DNA from: Beroe forskalii
Lineage: Eukaryota > Ctenophora > Nuda > Beroida > Beroidae
DNA: 64,000 nucleotides
NCBI GenBank assembly: GCA_011033025.1
Contig: WFMF01000081.1
Location: 434,001-498,000 of the forward strand
Direction: 5' to 3'
Made by a program: the position numbers and the translations under genes. The notes under the pieces are model-generated. The model worked only from the letters and a program-made list of their open reading frames with translations. It had not been told where the DNA came from and ran no database searches. This document shows, one piece after another, positions 22,590 through 35,000 of this stretch (position 1 is its first letter; each line of letters begins with the position of its first letter).

Positions 22590-25500
22590 ATGACCAGTAT
22601 TTTTGATGAACCCTATGCAACTTTGTACAACAAAGTTCCCCGCAAAGATGTTGCCCCTGGAAAGAAACAGATTGCTGACTTTCATTACATCAAGACCATT
22701 GGAGAGGGATCTTTCAGTGCAGTTCTTAAGGTTTCAGAAAAGGATACAAATCGGGAATTTGCCATGAAAATTCTTGAAAAGGTAAGTACAATATTTTAAT
22801 ACAATAAAATTGCAATTATTATCTTCTTTGTAGAACAAATACAGTCATCTTCGTAGTCAATTATTATGTAGTATAGGGAGGATTTTTATCTGAAGATCAC
22901 ATGTCTTATCAGGTCATGATAAAATTTTAAAATGTGATGTTTCACTTTGAAAGCTGTACCTAGTTATGTCAATTATGTGATTATCATTTCATCTTTCTCA
23001 AACTCCATTCAAAACATTGTTTCTTTGCAGAAGCAAATGCTCAAAGAAAATCTCTCTAAAAGAGTAATTCAAGAACGTGACATCATTTGCTCTTTGGATC
23101 ATCCTTTCATAATCAAGCTGTATTGCACATTCCAAACAGAAACTCACCTCTTCTTTTGTCTGACTCTGGCTGAGAATGGATGCTTACATGACTACCTCTC
23201 AAAATATGGGTCATTCTCATTAGAAGTATCAAAGTTTTATATTGCCGAGTTGATCCATGCTTTAGATTACATGCATAGCAAGGTAAATATTACACAAACT
23301 TGTGAACTCCTAAAATAAGAATTTTATCTTTTATTTGTTTAACCTTATAAGTATTGCTAGAATTAATCAAAATTCTATATTTGTTAGATAATGAAGTAAG
23401 AAACTAATCTCGGACTACCAAGGGATTATCATTCATGTTTAAACAAAAGTTTTCAGAATGTTATTCACCGTGACATAAAGCCAGAGAATGTGCTGCTCAA
23501 TGGTAAAATGCACATAATGATATCGGACTTTGGAACTGCTGGCAAAGTATCTGCTCAGCAACCGAGGAGACATTCATTTGTTGGTATGTGAAGGATGACT
23601 TTCATTGTATTGTGGTTTGTTTGCTTGTGTGACTGGCCATAGGCCAAGTTTTTTTAAAAGATAACCTGGAATTCTCTGGGATCGACAGTTATCAGAAATG
23701 TCTCTCTCATGTTAAAATAAATATAATCATTTTTATTATTAATAGGTGTAATTTTGGCAGCTTGTAGTTTCTTACTACCAGGAGCAATATTACCATCTTT
23801 TTGAGATAAAGTCTCCTCGAAAGTTTTTTGATCCTGAGCTCCTGAACTGTTTCTCTGCCTCTCTATTCTCTGATCATTCTCTTTTTCTCTTCGTCTCTGC
23901 TTCTCTGCTTTTTTAACTTCTTTGCTTCTCTGCTTCTCTGCTTCCCTGCTTCTCTGATTTTCTATTTCTGTGCTTTTAGTACATCTCTGCTTCTCTGCTT
24001 TTAACTAAGGGTTAACTAAGGGTTAATTAAGGGTTAACTAAGGGTTAACTTAGGTTTAACCAAGGGTTAACTTAGGGTGAACTAAAGGTTAACTAAGGTT
24101 TAACCAAGGGTTAACTAAGGCTTAACTAAGGCTTAACTTAGGGTTAACTTAGGTAAACTAAAGTTAATAACTAAGGTTTATCCCAGGGTTAACTAAGGGT
24201 AAACTATAAGTTAATATACAAATTATTGCACTCGGCTACGCCTCGTACAATAATTTCTATTAGCGCATTCCCAGCCATGCTCTAAGCGTATTATAATAGT
24301 TAATAACTAAGTTAATAGTTAATAACTAAGGTTTATCCCAGGCACAGCGCAGTACGTTGCTCCTGAGCTCCTTGCGGAGGGGGAGAAGTTCACGTGTAAA
24401 GAAAGTGACTTGTGGTCCGTGGGCTGCGTGCTTTACCACTTTGTGGCGGGACACTTCCCTTTCAGCGGCCCTACAGACTGGGCAGTTTTCCAGGTACTAA
24501 TGATGACGTCATTATCATAGCTCATTGTAGTGATTTGATGACGTTTAGTCCTTCACTTCATCTCCAAATGCATGGTGGAAGATTAAAACGTTCCAAGTAA
24601 CTGAGTCACTGTTACTCTTTCCTCTTACCATTTGCTGCGGTTAATTAACTGTTTATCAGTCTCCAATAAATCAGCTAAACAGATCCCTGCAGCTGGTTAA
24701 GAAGTGCGAGTTTGCGTTTGACGAGTCTTTCCCTGCGCTGGAAAGGGACTTTGTGGAGCGGTTGCTGGTGCTGGACCCCTCGCAGCGTCTGGGGAGTGAG
24801 GCTAACGGTGCGTGTATTCTAAATAGGGCTGATCTGAAGTGCTGTATCAAACATTGTCATGACTTAGTTGTTCTTGCCTCTTTGATTAAACTTGTCAATC
24901 CAGATCATGTCAATACCACCCAATAGAAAATTAATTGAGAAATATGTCGGAACAAATGAATACCCTCGTCCTACAACCACCTATCAAATTTTGTCATAAC
25001 TTGTGAAGAAGTTATCAAGTATTATTAAACTTAAAGCGAGTTAAATTGATTTGAATTTGAAATAACTCTAGGTACAGGTGGCATCAAACAACTGAAGGAG
25101 CATGCGCTGTTTGAGCTGGTCGACTGGGACTCCCTCCATGAGGCTACACCGCCGCGCATTGGGCCTTATTTACCTCACTCCATATCAGAGGTGACTTTAG
25201 ATTACCTTGACATTGGGCCTCATTTACCTTACTCCATTTCAGAGGTGATATAGAATACCACAATTTATTATAGAATAAGTCCAATTTTTCAAATAATCAG
25301 AAAATCTTTATCATTCATGATATAAATAAACTAGCAGGCCCGTTGGGCCTGCTAATACACAGCTCACTCGGCGCTGCTTCGCAGCACCTCGTTCGCAATT
25401 TTCAACCAATGCAATTCAAACTTATGAAAAAATTTCACTGCATCGAAAAATTCAAGCCAGAAGTCAAGTTATGCACTCCAGTAGAGTAGCGTAACAAAAC

Positions 25501-28280
25501 CAACAACGCAAGAAATAAAATTCACACACTTCACATGTTACCATAGCAACGCAAGCACTTTCCGCACTCTGCACGTGCATGCCGACACAAACCCATACAC
25601 ACATCGACACAGTGCCCATACACACGGTTTTTCCATTCTAATCTATGATGCCGACACAGAGTCCCACACACACGCCGACACGAATCCCATACACACATCG
25701 ACACAGTGCCCATACACACGGTTTTACCATTCTAACCTATGATAACGACACAGAGTCCCACACACACGCCGACACGAATCCCATACACTCACTTTACTTT
25801 ATATTAAAGACTAGCAGGCCCGTTGGGCCTGCAAATACACAGCTCACTCGGCGCTGCTACGCAGCACCTCGTTCGCGAATTTCAAATCAACTAAATACTT
25901 TTTACCGCATCAAAAAATTCCAATCCGTTCAAAAGTTACGCGAAGCAACGTATTCAAAACATCATTAAACAGAAATGAACGCGCGCAATATGTTAGAATG
26001 TTACCATAGCAACGCGCGCGCCTATACCAAAACTACACGCGCGAGCCCTAAAATGTGTCCACAAAAAGGACTAAAAACGTGACAGTCCACAAAAGGACGA
26101 AAAACAAATTTACAGAGGTTGCGAAATTATATTAGAGATTTCAACATTTTGTAATACTAACATTGCTTTATTACGACGCGTTAGTTTAAGAATACAGGAT
26201 TATTTATTAACAACTAATGATGGTCTGAAGTTAGCAAGACATGTAATGGTAATGGTAAGACATGGTAAGACATGGTATTTTCAGAACGGCAGTGAGTCAG
26301 ATGACGTAGAAATCGTTGACTTTGACAGGATCAGTGTGACAGCGCCTAAGAAACTGGTGGACAACAGACAAAGTCTGCTGAGCAACCAAGCTCAAAATCA
26401 ACCGCGCCTAAACAAGCATCTAAACGGTAAGAGCACCTGGCACCCTGCCAAGGTAGCAACCATCTGGCACTCAGCAAAGGTAGCCACCACCTGGCACCCA
26501 GCCAAGGTAGCCACCACCTGGCACCTAGCCAAGGTAGCCACCACCTGGCACCTAGCCAAGGTAGCCACCACCTGGCACCCAGCCAAGGTAGCAACCACCT
26601 GGCACCCAGCCAAGGTAGCCACCACCTGGCACCCAGCCAAGGTAGCAACCACCTGGCACCTAGCCAAGGTAGCCACCACCTGGCACCTAGCCAAGGTAGC
26701 AACCACCTGGCACCCAGCCAAGTTAGCAACCACCTGGCACACAGCCAAGGTAGCAACCACCTGGCACCCAGCCAAGTTAGCAACCACCTGGCACACAGCC
26801 AAGGTAGCCACCACCTGGCAGTTGGCACCCAGCTCAGTAAGATGGTAGCCACGACCTGGCACCACTGCGATGAAACTGTGATTGTTTTTAGTTATGACGC
26901 CACTTGGAGAAGATTCTAGGACATTTGTCCGAAACCTGAAATTAGCTATTCGGACAGTCCAAATTCGGAAATTTGTCCAAAGTTCAGACAAATGTCTGCC
27001 TACCCTTTGAGAGTGCAGCCCAGGCACCGCAGTGATACAAGTTCTACTAGTTGATTGCTAGTAATAAGCTCTTCTGCAGGCAGCGTCTGTAGTCTGCCTT
27101 TGTTATGACTCATAGCGTTGTCATGACAACAATACCAAATAAAACTGGGTAATTGATCACAATAATTGCTTGCGTTATTGTGTAGCCTTAGGTCCTCATT
27201 ACTGATATCCTTACACTTCTCTTGTCTGTACTTTGTCAAAACACAGAAGAGGAAGTATTTTGTGGGTAAATCAGGTACCAACACTGATCACGTGTCAAGG
27301 TAGTAGATAATGGTATTTCAGGTAATGGTATTTCAGGTAATGAGCTGATAGTGATGGAAGGGATTATACACAAGAGAAGAGGTCTGTCTAGGAAGAAGCG
27401 ACATCTCGTTCTCACTGACTTCCCATCCCTCTACTACATAGGTACATGTTACATAGTCCGTAAGCTATAACGTCTGTCTACAGCAGGTTACCTAGCTGAC
27501 TTTAAAAGCCATTGTTTACTGCTAGGTTAGATCATAATATTATCTGACAGCTGCTACCTTCACATTGCAACTCCCAGATCCCTCCTCTTGGCTGCTTAAA
27601 GGACAGATACCCTGGGAGGAAGGATTGGAAGTGAGGAGGAAGGGAAGGAAGCATTTCCACGTCCACACTCCAGACAGAGTTTACTATCTTGGTAAGACTT
27701 ACTAGTATCGCTACGTTGCCTGTTTTGTCCGGAAATTAATGAAGTTAAGACTAAAAAAGAGATTAAATGGACATGCTATTTTACTGTTTTGTCCAATTCG
27801 TCCATTTTTATGATTTTCAAAAAGTTCAGACGCTTAGATCGACCAAAAGACAGTAAATGAATGTACATTTAGGTGTATAATTTTGACTTAAGTATTGTTG
27901 CCTTTGGGGCTCGCGAAGGACCATATGCTGCTGTAATGGCTATGAAATAGTGGCCAACTCATCTGGGAAATGAAAAAAAAACTACATGAGTTTCAAATGT
28001 ATTTCTTTCTGTACTTTAAATGTATATTTGTCTGAATCAAACATAACAAATTTGAGATGTATTCCTGTCCGTATGTTTGTAGCTCCCTTTACACTTATGC
28101 ATGTATACATGAAGTCTGTATGTACTAATCACTAATGTATGTTTGTACATCCCTGTACATGTATACATGAAGTACACAATGTACATTGTCCCTACAGAGA
28201 GCAGTAATAGCAATGCTGAGGAGTGGTGCAGTAAGATAAACGAAGTGAAGGCGCTGGTTCAGGGCAGGCCTAAGACGTGA
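22590..28280 (+). CDS. PDPK1: PDPK1, 3-phosphoinositide-dependent protein kinase 1, complete (ten exons)
   Basis: This Ser/Thr kinase phosphorylates the activation loops of AKT, S6K, SGK and other AGC kinases at the membrane. Exons are 22590-22781, 23031-23282, 23457-23583, 24342-24493, 24693-24807, 25072-25190, 26285-26426, 27337-27441, 27578-27691 and 28198-28280. Phases match throughout and give 466 residues plus TGA. Visible are the Gly loop GEGSFSAV (about 38-45), the ATP lysine in AMKILEK (60), HRDIKPEN (152-159), DFG (172-174), the activation-loop Ser in RRHSFVGTAQYVAPE (188), and a C-terminal PH domain (about 367-466) with RRGLSRKKRHLVLTD, LKGQIPWEEGLE and HFHVHTPDRVYYL. It is shorter than human PDPK1 (556 residues), mainly in the N-terminal extension and the kinase-PH linker. 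An in-frame TAA at 22581-22583 fixes the start. An acceptor-like sequence ends one base before the ATG. For exon 5 the acceptor at 24692 was chosen because it aligns without a gap to human. Confidence 0.95.
23855..24340. repeat. CT-rich tract and TTAACTAAGGG minisatellite in PDPK1 intron 3
   Basis: TTCTCTGC-type repeats (23855-24000) are followed by about 20 copies of GGTTAACTAAG. A small hairpin MITE-like segment (24225-24290, AATTATTGCACTCGG and its inverse) interrupts it. AACTAAGGTTTATCCCAG occurs at 24173 and again at the true acceptor (24341). Confidence 0.8.
25195..25246 (+). repeat. Duplicated exon end and donor, PDPK1 intron 6
   Basis: A second, diverged copy of the exon-6 end (CATTGGGCCTCATTTACC and TCAGAG|GTGATA) lies about 52 bp downstream of the true donor at 25190/25191. 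Confidence 0.75.
25332..25809. repeat. Interspersed repeat, copy A (CTAGCAGGCCCGTTGGGCCTGC family)
   Basis: It opens with the small hairpin AGGCCCGTTGGGCCT, then CACAGCTCACTCGGCGCTGC, then an internal tandem part of CACACACGCCGACACGAATC type, and ends in a TTTACTTTATATTAAAGA tail. It also contains GTTACCATAGCAAC, an X-box-like motif. Copy C is at 40431-40918. Confidence 0.8.
25810..26060. repeat. Interspersed repeat, copy B (diverged, partial)
   Basis: It begins directly at the end of copy A with the same hairpin, then diverges after about 70 bp. It retains GTTACCATAGCAACGCGCGC. This is probably a different subfamily inserted in tandem. Confidence 0.65.
26432..26860. repeat. 27-bp minisatellite in PDPK1 intron 7
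   Basis: About 15 units of CACCTGGCACCCAGCCAAGG type, beginning within 8 bp of the donor at 26426/26427. The unit is 27 bp, a multiple of three, so every frame stays open on both strands; these frames are not genes. Confidence 0.9.
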
Positions 28281-29049
28281 TGCTTCTCTCTGGAATTTAG
28301 GATTTAAAATGTGTCTTGCGCAGTCGTAACTCTGACGCCCGACATCCTTGTTAGCTATGTTTTATAATTAATTGATTTGATTTTGTTTAGGTTTATTGGA
28401 ATTTATAACTGCTTTTGTTAGTTAAAATAGGAAATGGAAATCTGTATTAAGTTAAAATGTTTGTTTCCGAATATTTATAATTAACAGGGTACTAATCTAA
28501 CGTATCACTGTCACAATTAAATTTGAATGGTCATGTGCGCATACTTCTATTAAATAGCGGCCATAATACGATTTGCTAAGTGACACTTTGTTCCCTAATA
28601 TGGCTATCTTAGCAAAGTAATTAGTGTCAACAGAATTTAGTCTATTGATATCGCCTGTCAATTGTAATTTTCCTTGTACAGTTGTTTTAATAAGATTTCG
28701 CGCGCGCCGTTTAGTGCTTTTTACTAGTCGCCGAATGCATCATTTTCATACTGATATTATTTTGTCATTTCTTAGTGCGACCGCGCGCGGCGCGGAACGC
28801 CTTCTTTTGGTAAAATACCAGTTAAACGCGGGTAAAACGAGATGACGGGCGTTTCTTCTAAGACTTATACGTTCAGGGGCCAAGGCACTTTTTTAAGGAT
28901 TACCACCTTTCTTTCTAATTTGTGATTACATTCCAACATTTAGCTAGCCTTCAATGAACCCTAGCATGGGTTTTCAATCAATCTTCAAATGTAAGGTATT
29001 ATATCTCTGTGTAATCCCATTGCCTCAGTTCAGCATGTTATGAAATGGG
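28281..29049. other. PDPK1-RPGR interval
   Basis: A 769-bp gap between the PDPK1 stop and the RPGR start. It should contain the PDPK1 3' UTR and the RPGR promoter. I see no clear AATAAA. CCTCAG just upstream of the RPGR ATG could be a leader-exon acceptor. Confidence 0.5.
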
Positions 29050-32000
29050 ATGGAAGAAGTTCCTGAGTTCGGTGCAGTTTTCACCTTTGGCAAGAGCAAG
29101 TTTGGCGACGAGTCTGCCAACAAGTTCTGGGTAAAGAATGACCCGGTGGTGGCGGTGGCTTGCGGTGACGAACATACTGCAGTGGTCACTAACTCTGGTA
29201 GGTTCAGCAGCCTTCACCTCAAATCACTATTTAGTCCTAGAAGCATTCTCTATTCCCATGCATTTAATTTGAACATGACTCCAGTCCCCAGATATCACCA
29301 CAAAACTCCTCCAGGCCGCGTCTACACATTCGGGAGTAACCAGTGGGGTCAGTTAGCTCTTGGACACACCAACCCAACCAACAAACCGAGCTTTGTGAAG
29401 ACCCTCAAAGGGAAACACGTGCTGCATTTGGCGTGTGGTCGCAGTCACACTCTACTGGGGACTAAGGATGAGGTGTACGCTTGTGGGGCTAACGGCGACC
29501 ATCAGGTACCTTCTGTTTCTGTAGCAACATATTTCACCCTTCTGTTGCTATAGCAACATACCTCACCCTTCTGTTTCTGTAGCAACATAATTCACCCTTC
29601 TGTTGCTATAGCAACATACCTCACCCTTCTGTTTTTGTAGCAACATAATTCACCCTTCTGTTGCTATAGCAACATACCTCACACTTCTGTTGCTATAGCA
29701 ACCTACCTCACCCTTCTGTTGCTATAGCAACACCCTTGTGCTTCCTTGTATCTCTACAGCAACATGTCTAATGTGGGTTTGGGTATTACTACCTATGGTT
29801 GTTAGCACTTTCAATCCCATCCCACAATAATAATAACACTCTCCATCAGGTTAACGAATCAGACGCTAGTGAGGTGCTGTCGCCCTACCCTCTAGCCAGT
29901 CTAAGTGGTGTGCCAGTCAAACGGCTGTCTTGTGGAGTGGAGCATTCTCTGGTTCTGGGTCACTGTGGCAACGTCTTCCTGTGGGGCTCTGGGTCTGAGG
30001 GGCAGTTGGGGATGGGGGAGAAAGTCACTGTCCTGCTCAAACCTACTGTGCTGCAGGTTTGCGGGAGGTTGGCGTGGGTTGTACTGTTGTAGAAAGGTAT
30101 CTACTGCACCTGTAGTTATCTCCCCAAACACTGCCCTGTTAGTCTGAAAGGAATCAGAAATCCCTCTTCCATTAGTCTGACAGCACCCAGAAATCCCTCT
30201 TCCATTAGTCTGACAGCACCCAGAAATCCCCCTTCCATTAGTCTGACAGCACCCAGAAATCCCTCTTCCATTAGTCTGACAGCACCCAGAAATCCCTCTT
30301 CCATTAGTCTGACAGCACCCAGAAATCCCTCTTCCATTAGTCTGACAGCACCCAGAAATCCCTCTTCCATTAGTCTGACAGCACCCAGAAATCCCTCTTC
30401 CATTAGTCTGACAGCACCCATAAATCCCTCTTCCATTAGTCTGACAGCACCCAGAAATCCCTCTGACAGTTCCATTAGTCTGACAGCACCCAGAAATCCC
30501 TCTTCCATTAGTCTGACACCCAGAAATCCTCTTCCATTAGTCTGACAGCACCCAGAAATCCCTCTTCCATTAGTCTGACAGCACCCAGAAATCCCTCTTC
30601 CATTAGTCTGACAGCACCCAGAAATCCCTCTTCGCCCATTAGTCTGACAGCACCCAGAAATCCCCCTTCCATTAGTCTGACAGCACCCAGAAATCCCTCT
30701 TCCATTAGTCTGACAGCACCCAGAAATCCCTCTTCCATTAGTCTGACAGCACCCGAAATCCCTTCCATTAGTCTGACAGCACCCAGAAATCCCTCTTCCA
30801 TTAGTCTGACAGCACCCAGAAATCCTCTTCCATTAGTCTGACAGCTTTAGAAATCCCCTTCCATTAGTCTGACAGCACCCAGAAATCCCTCTTCCATTAG
30901 TCTGACAGCACCCAGAAATCCCTCTTCCATTAGTCTGACAGCACCCAGAAATCCCTCTTTCAGTTCTCAGAAGAGAAGGTCCGGGACGCAGACTGCGGCT
31001 ATTACCACACGGGGGTGGTCACTCAGTCTGGGAAAGTCTTCACATTCGGAGAAAGTGAGAACGGGAAACTGGGGTTGGGAGATTCCGCTGAGGAGGACTC
31101 ATACGGCACCCCCCAGGTTTGTACCCCCTTCTATCCCCCCCCAGTTTGTACCCCCTTCTACCCCCAGGTTTGTACCCCCTTCTACCCCCCAGGTTTGTAC
31201 CCCCTTCTACCCCCAGGTTTGTACCCCTTCTACCCCCAGGTTTGTACCCCCTTCTACCCCCCCCAGGTTAGTCTCAGTACCCCCTCTTTTAGTCTGTGTA
31301 CCCCTCAAGTCTCACCCCAATACCCCCTCTCTCCTTACCCTCCCTGCACCCCCCTTTTCACCCCATCATTAGATCATTACATGACCCACTCCCCCTTGCC
31401 CCCTCCCCTCATCAGTTCATCATTCAGCCAGTATTTCTGGTGGAAGCTGCTAAGAAGATCAGCTGTGGAAACACCTGCACTGCCGTGATGACCTCCTCAG
31501 GAAGTCTATACATGTGTGGGGACGGTCAGAGAGGGCAACTTGGCTTCTCGCCAAACACCCTCAACAAGTGCGTCTACACTCTCACTAAGGTATGTATGCA
31601 CTATACACTATACACTATAAATTGTACACCATACACTGTATAACACACCTCATTTGACAATGTCTGTGTGTACGCCTTGTCACACTAATCTGATTAGAGG
31701 CAAATCATTGCAATTCCAATTTCCAGGAGATTGGTTGTATTGAAGTGTTAAGTCGCCATGGTAACTGGGTTTAGAAGTACTGGCCGGGTGTTACGCACTT
31801 TTGCCAAATTGTTTGAAACTTTTAACATGTTGCGGAGAGAGGAGGTAGTGACTTTCTGATGGTGTGATATTACTAGTTCTTATATTCAGTTATTACTCAT
31901 CTCCATAGCAACACTCAACAGTAACAGTCTGATATCATCTCCAGTAATAGCATTAATACCAGCAGTATCTATGACGTCATCACAGCACTAATTACGTCAC

Positions 32001-35000
32001 TACAGGTGCCCTGTCCCCCTATCTCTGACATGGCGGTGGGGGAAGGTCACCGCATGGTATTTATACCTCTTACAGTTCTATGACGGCATCACAGCACTAA
32101 TTACCTCCCTCCCTGCACTCTCCCAGGTGCCCTGTCCCTTAGTGGAGAGTTCTCTGCACATGGCTCCATTTAGTGGAGAGTTTTGTGAAGGTCACCCACC
32201 TCCTCATTACGTCACTATCAGGGGGGCTGCACCTCTCCACCCCTCGTGGAGACAGGGAGGGGGGCACCCCTCACTTAGTGGAGAGTTTCAGGTTGGTCCA
32301 CCCCTCACTTAGTGAGAGTTTCAGGTACCTCTGCACCCCCTGCACTCCCCTCACTTAGTGGAGAGTTTCAGGTAATGTGGGGGCTGCACCCCCTCCACTC
32401 TCCTCATCTAGTGGAGAGTTTCAGGTAATGTGGGGGCTGCACCCCCTCCACTCTCCTCACTTAGTGGAGAGTTTCAGGTAATGTGGGGGCTGCACCCCTC
32501 CACTCCCCTCATCTAGTGGAGAGTTTCAGGTAATGTGGGCTGTTTACGTGGGAGAGTTTCCCAATGGGGGGCTCCTCTCTAACCCCTGTGGAGAGTTTCA
32601 GGTAATGTGGGGGCTGCACCCTCCAGCCCTCTCTAATTTCAGGTAATGGGGTTGCACCCCTGCACCCCCAGTAGTTTCAGGTAATGTGGGGCTGCCCCCC
32701 TGCACCCTCCCTTTTTTCAGGTAATGTGGGGGCCCACCCCTGCACCCCCCTCAGCCTGCACTCTAACCCCTCATCTAGTGGAGAGTTTCAGGTAATGGGG
32801 GCTGCACCTCCCCTCCTCATCTGTTTCAGGTCCTCCCTAACCCCTGCACCCCCAACAGCCTCCCTAACCCCTGTTAGTGGAGAGTTTCAGGTAATGTGGG
32901 GCTGCACCCCTCCACTCTCCCCAGGAGAGTTTCAGGTAATGTGGGGGCTGCACCCCCTGCACTCCCCTCACTTAGTGGAGAGTTTCAGGTAATGTGGGGG
33001 GCTGCACACAGCAGTCCTCTTTAACCCCTGTGATACCCCCAGTAGTCATCTCTAACCCCTGTGTTGCCCACAGTAGCCCTCCCTAACCCCTGTGTTACCC
33101 ACAGCAGCCCTCTCTAACCCCTGTGTTACCCACAGCAGCCCTCTCTAACCCCTGTTTTCCCACAGCAGCCCTCTCTAACCCCTGTGTTACCCCCAGTAGC
33201 CCTCTCTAACCCCTGTGTTACCCCCAGTAGCCCTCCCTAACCCCTGTTTTCCCACAGCAGCCTTCCCTAACCCCAGTGTTACCCCCCGTAGCCCTCCCTA
33301 ACCCCTGTGGTACCCACAGCAGCCCTCTCTAACCCTTGTCTTACCCACAGTAGCCCTCCCTAACCCCTGTTTTCCCACAGCAGCCCTCTCTAACCCCTGT
33401 GTTACCCCCAGTAGCCCTCCCTAACCCCTGTGTTACCCACAGCAGCCCTCTCTAACCCCTGTGTTACCCACAGCAGCCCTCTCTAACCCCTGTGTTACCC
33501 CCAGTAGCCCTCTCTAACCCCTGTGTTACCCCCAGTAGCCCTCCCTAACCCCTGTTTTCCCACAGCAGCCCTCCCTAACCCCTGTGTTTTCCCACAGCAG
33601 CCCTCTCTGACCCCTGTGTTACCCCCAATAGTCCTCTCTAACCCCTGTGTTTACCCACAGTAGTCCTCTCTAACCCCTGTTTTAACACAGCACAGTAGCT
33701 ACAGTGCTGGGAGCCTCCTGTGGTGGGTGTCACACCATGGTGATGGCTAAACCAGGTCGCTCAGCAGTGGAGGAAGCGCCCAAAGTGTCAGCTGCCAGAA
33801 CCAAGAGACATCAGTCTAAGGGTGAGTGTGTACTGTTTGTAAAGAGTATGGGGGACACCATCAGTAGGGTGAGTGTGTTTCATGAATTTGATAAGGAGTG
33901 TAAACCTCCGGTTACTGGCCCACTGGGAAAAGTTTCGAGAGTAAAGACACATTTTAAGACACATATTAGTGTGGAGGTTGCTTACCACTGGTCTCCAAAG
34001 TGTGTGAGGTTGCTTACCACTTGTCTCCAAAGTGTGTGAGGTTGCTTACCACTGGTCTCCAAAGTGTGTGAGGTTGCTTACCACTGGTCTCCAAAGTGTG
34101 TGAGGTTGCTTACCACTTGTCTCCAAAGTGTGTGAGGTTGCTTAACACTTGTCTCCACAGGAGAAGACACCTCTGACTCTTTGGACAGCAACAAAGAGAA
34201 CTCTGAGACTATTGTAAAGGAGGAGAAAGTAAAGTCTTTGGAGAAAGCTTTAGGAGAGGTTAATGTTTTTACAAGTTACTCAGTTATTTTGCAACCTCCC
34301 AGAGAGAATCTAAAGTGACATTGTTTCATTGAAACCCTTCATTAATTGCAAATTTATTGTTCCTAACTATTGCAGAAACCTGAGAAAATTGTCCAGTTGA
34401 ATAAAGAAGAAAAGAAAGAGAAAGCAGGAGACAAGAAAGCTGAAAATAAAGCCCCGGAAAAGAAGGCTCCAGAAAATAAAGCGCCGGAAAAGAAAGAAAA
34501 GCCTGTGGCTAAGAAGGAAACTTCGACGGAGGAGGATTCTGGCAGTGAGACCGATGTCCCTGGGGACAGCAGTGATGGTAAGCTTTAGGGGTTTCAAATT
34601 AATGGGAGTGTAGTTACTCAGCAGTGATGGTAACCTCCCAGGGGTTCAAATTGAGGGGAGTGTTTCATTGACAGCAGTCATGGTAATTTCCAGGGGTTCA
34701 AATTCAAGGGGAGTGTTGTGAGACAGCAAGATGGTAAGCTTCCAGGGGTTCAAATTCAAGGGAGAAGTTGGGAGACAGCAGTGATGGTAAGCTTCCAAAA
34801 GGGTTCAAATTCAAGGGAGTGTTGTGAGACAGCAGTGATGGTAAGCTTCCAGGGGTTCAAATTCAAAGTGTAGTGAGACAGCAGTGATGGTAAGCTTCCA
34901 GGGGTTCAAATTCAAGGGGAGTGTTGTGAGACAGCAGTGATGGTAAGCTTCCAGGGGTTCAAATTCAAGGGGGAGTGTTGGGAGACAGCAGTGATGGTAA

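Noticed and set aside
26246-27027. Long open frames on both strands over the 27-bp array in PDPK1
   Set aside because: Unit length is a multiple of three, so all frames stay open. Only the first part (26285-26426) is a real exon.
30116-30801. Minus-strand repeat proteins in RPGR intron 3
   Set aside because: Translation of a 33-bp minisatellite antisense to a real intron.
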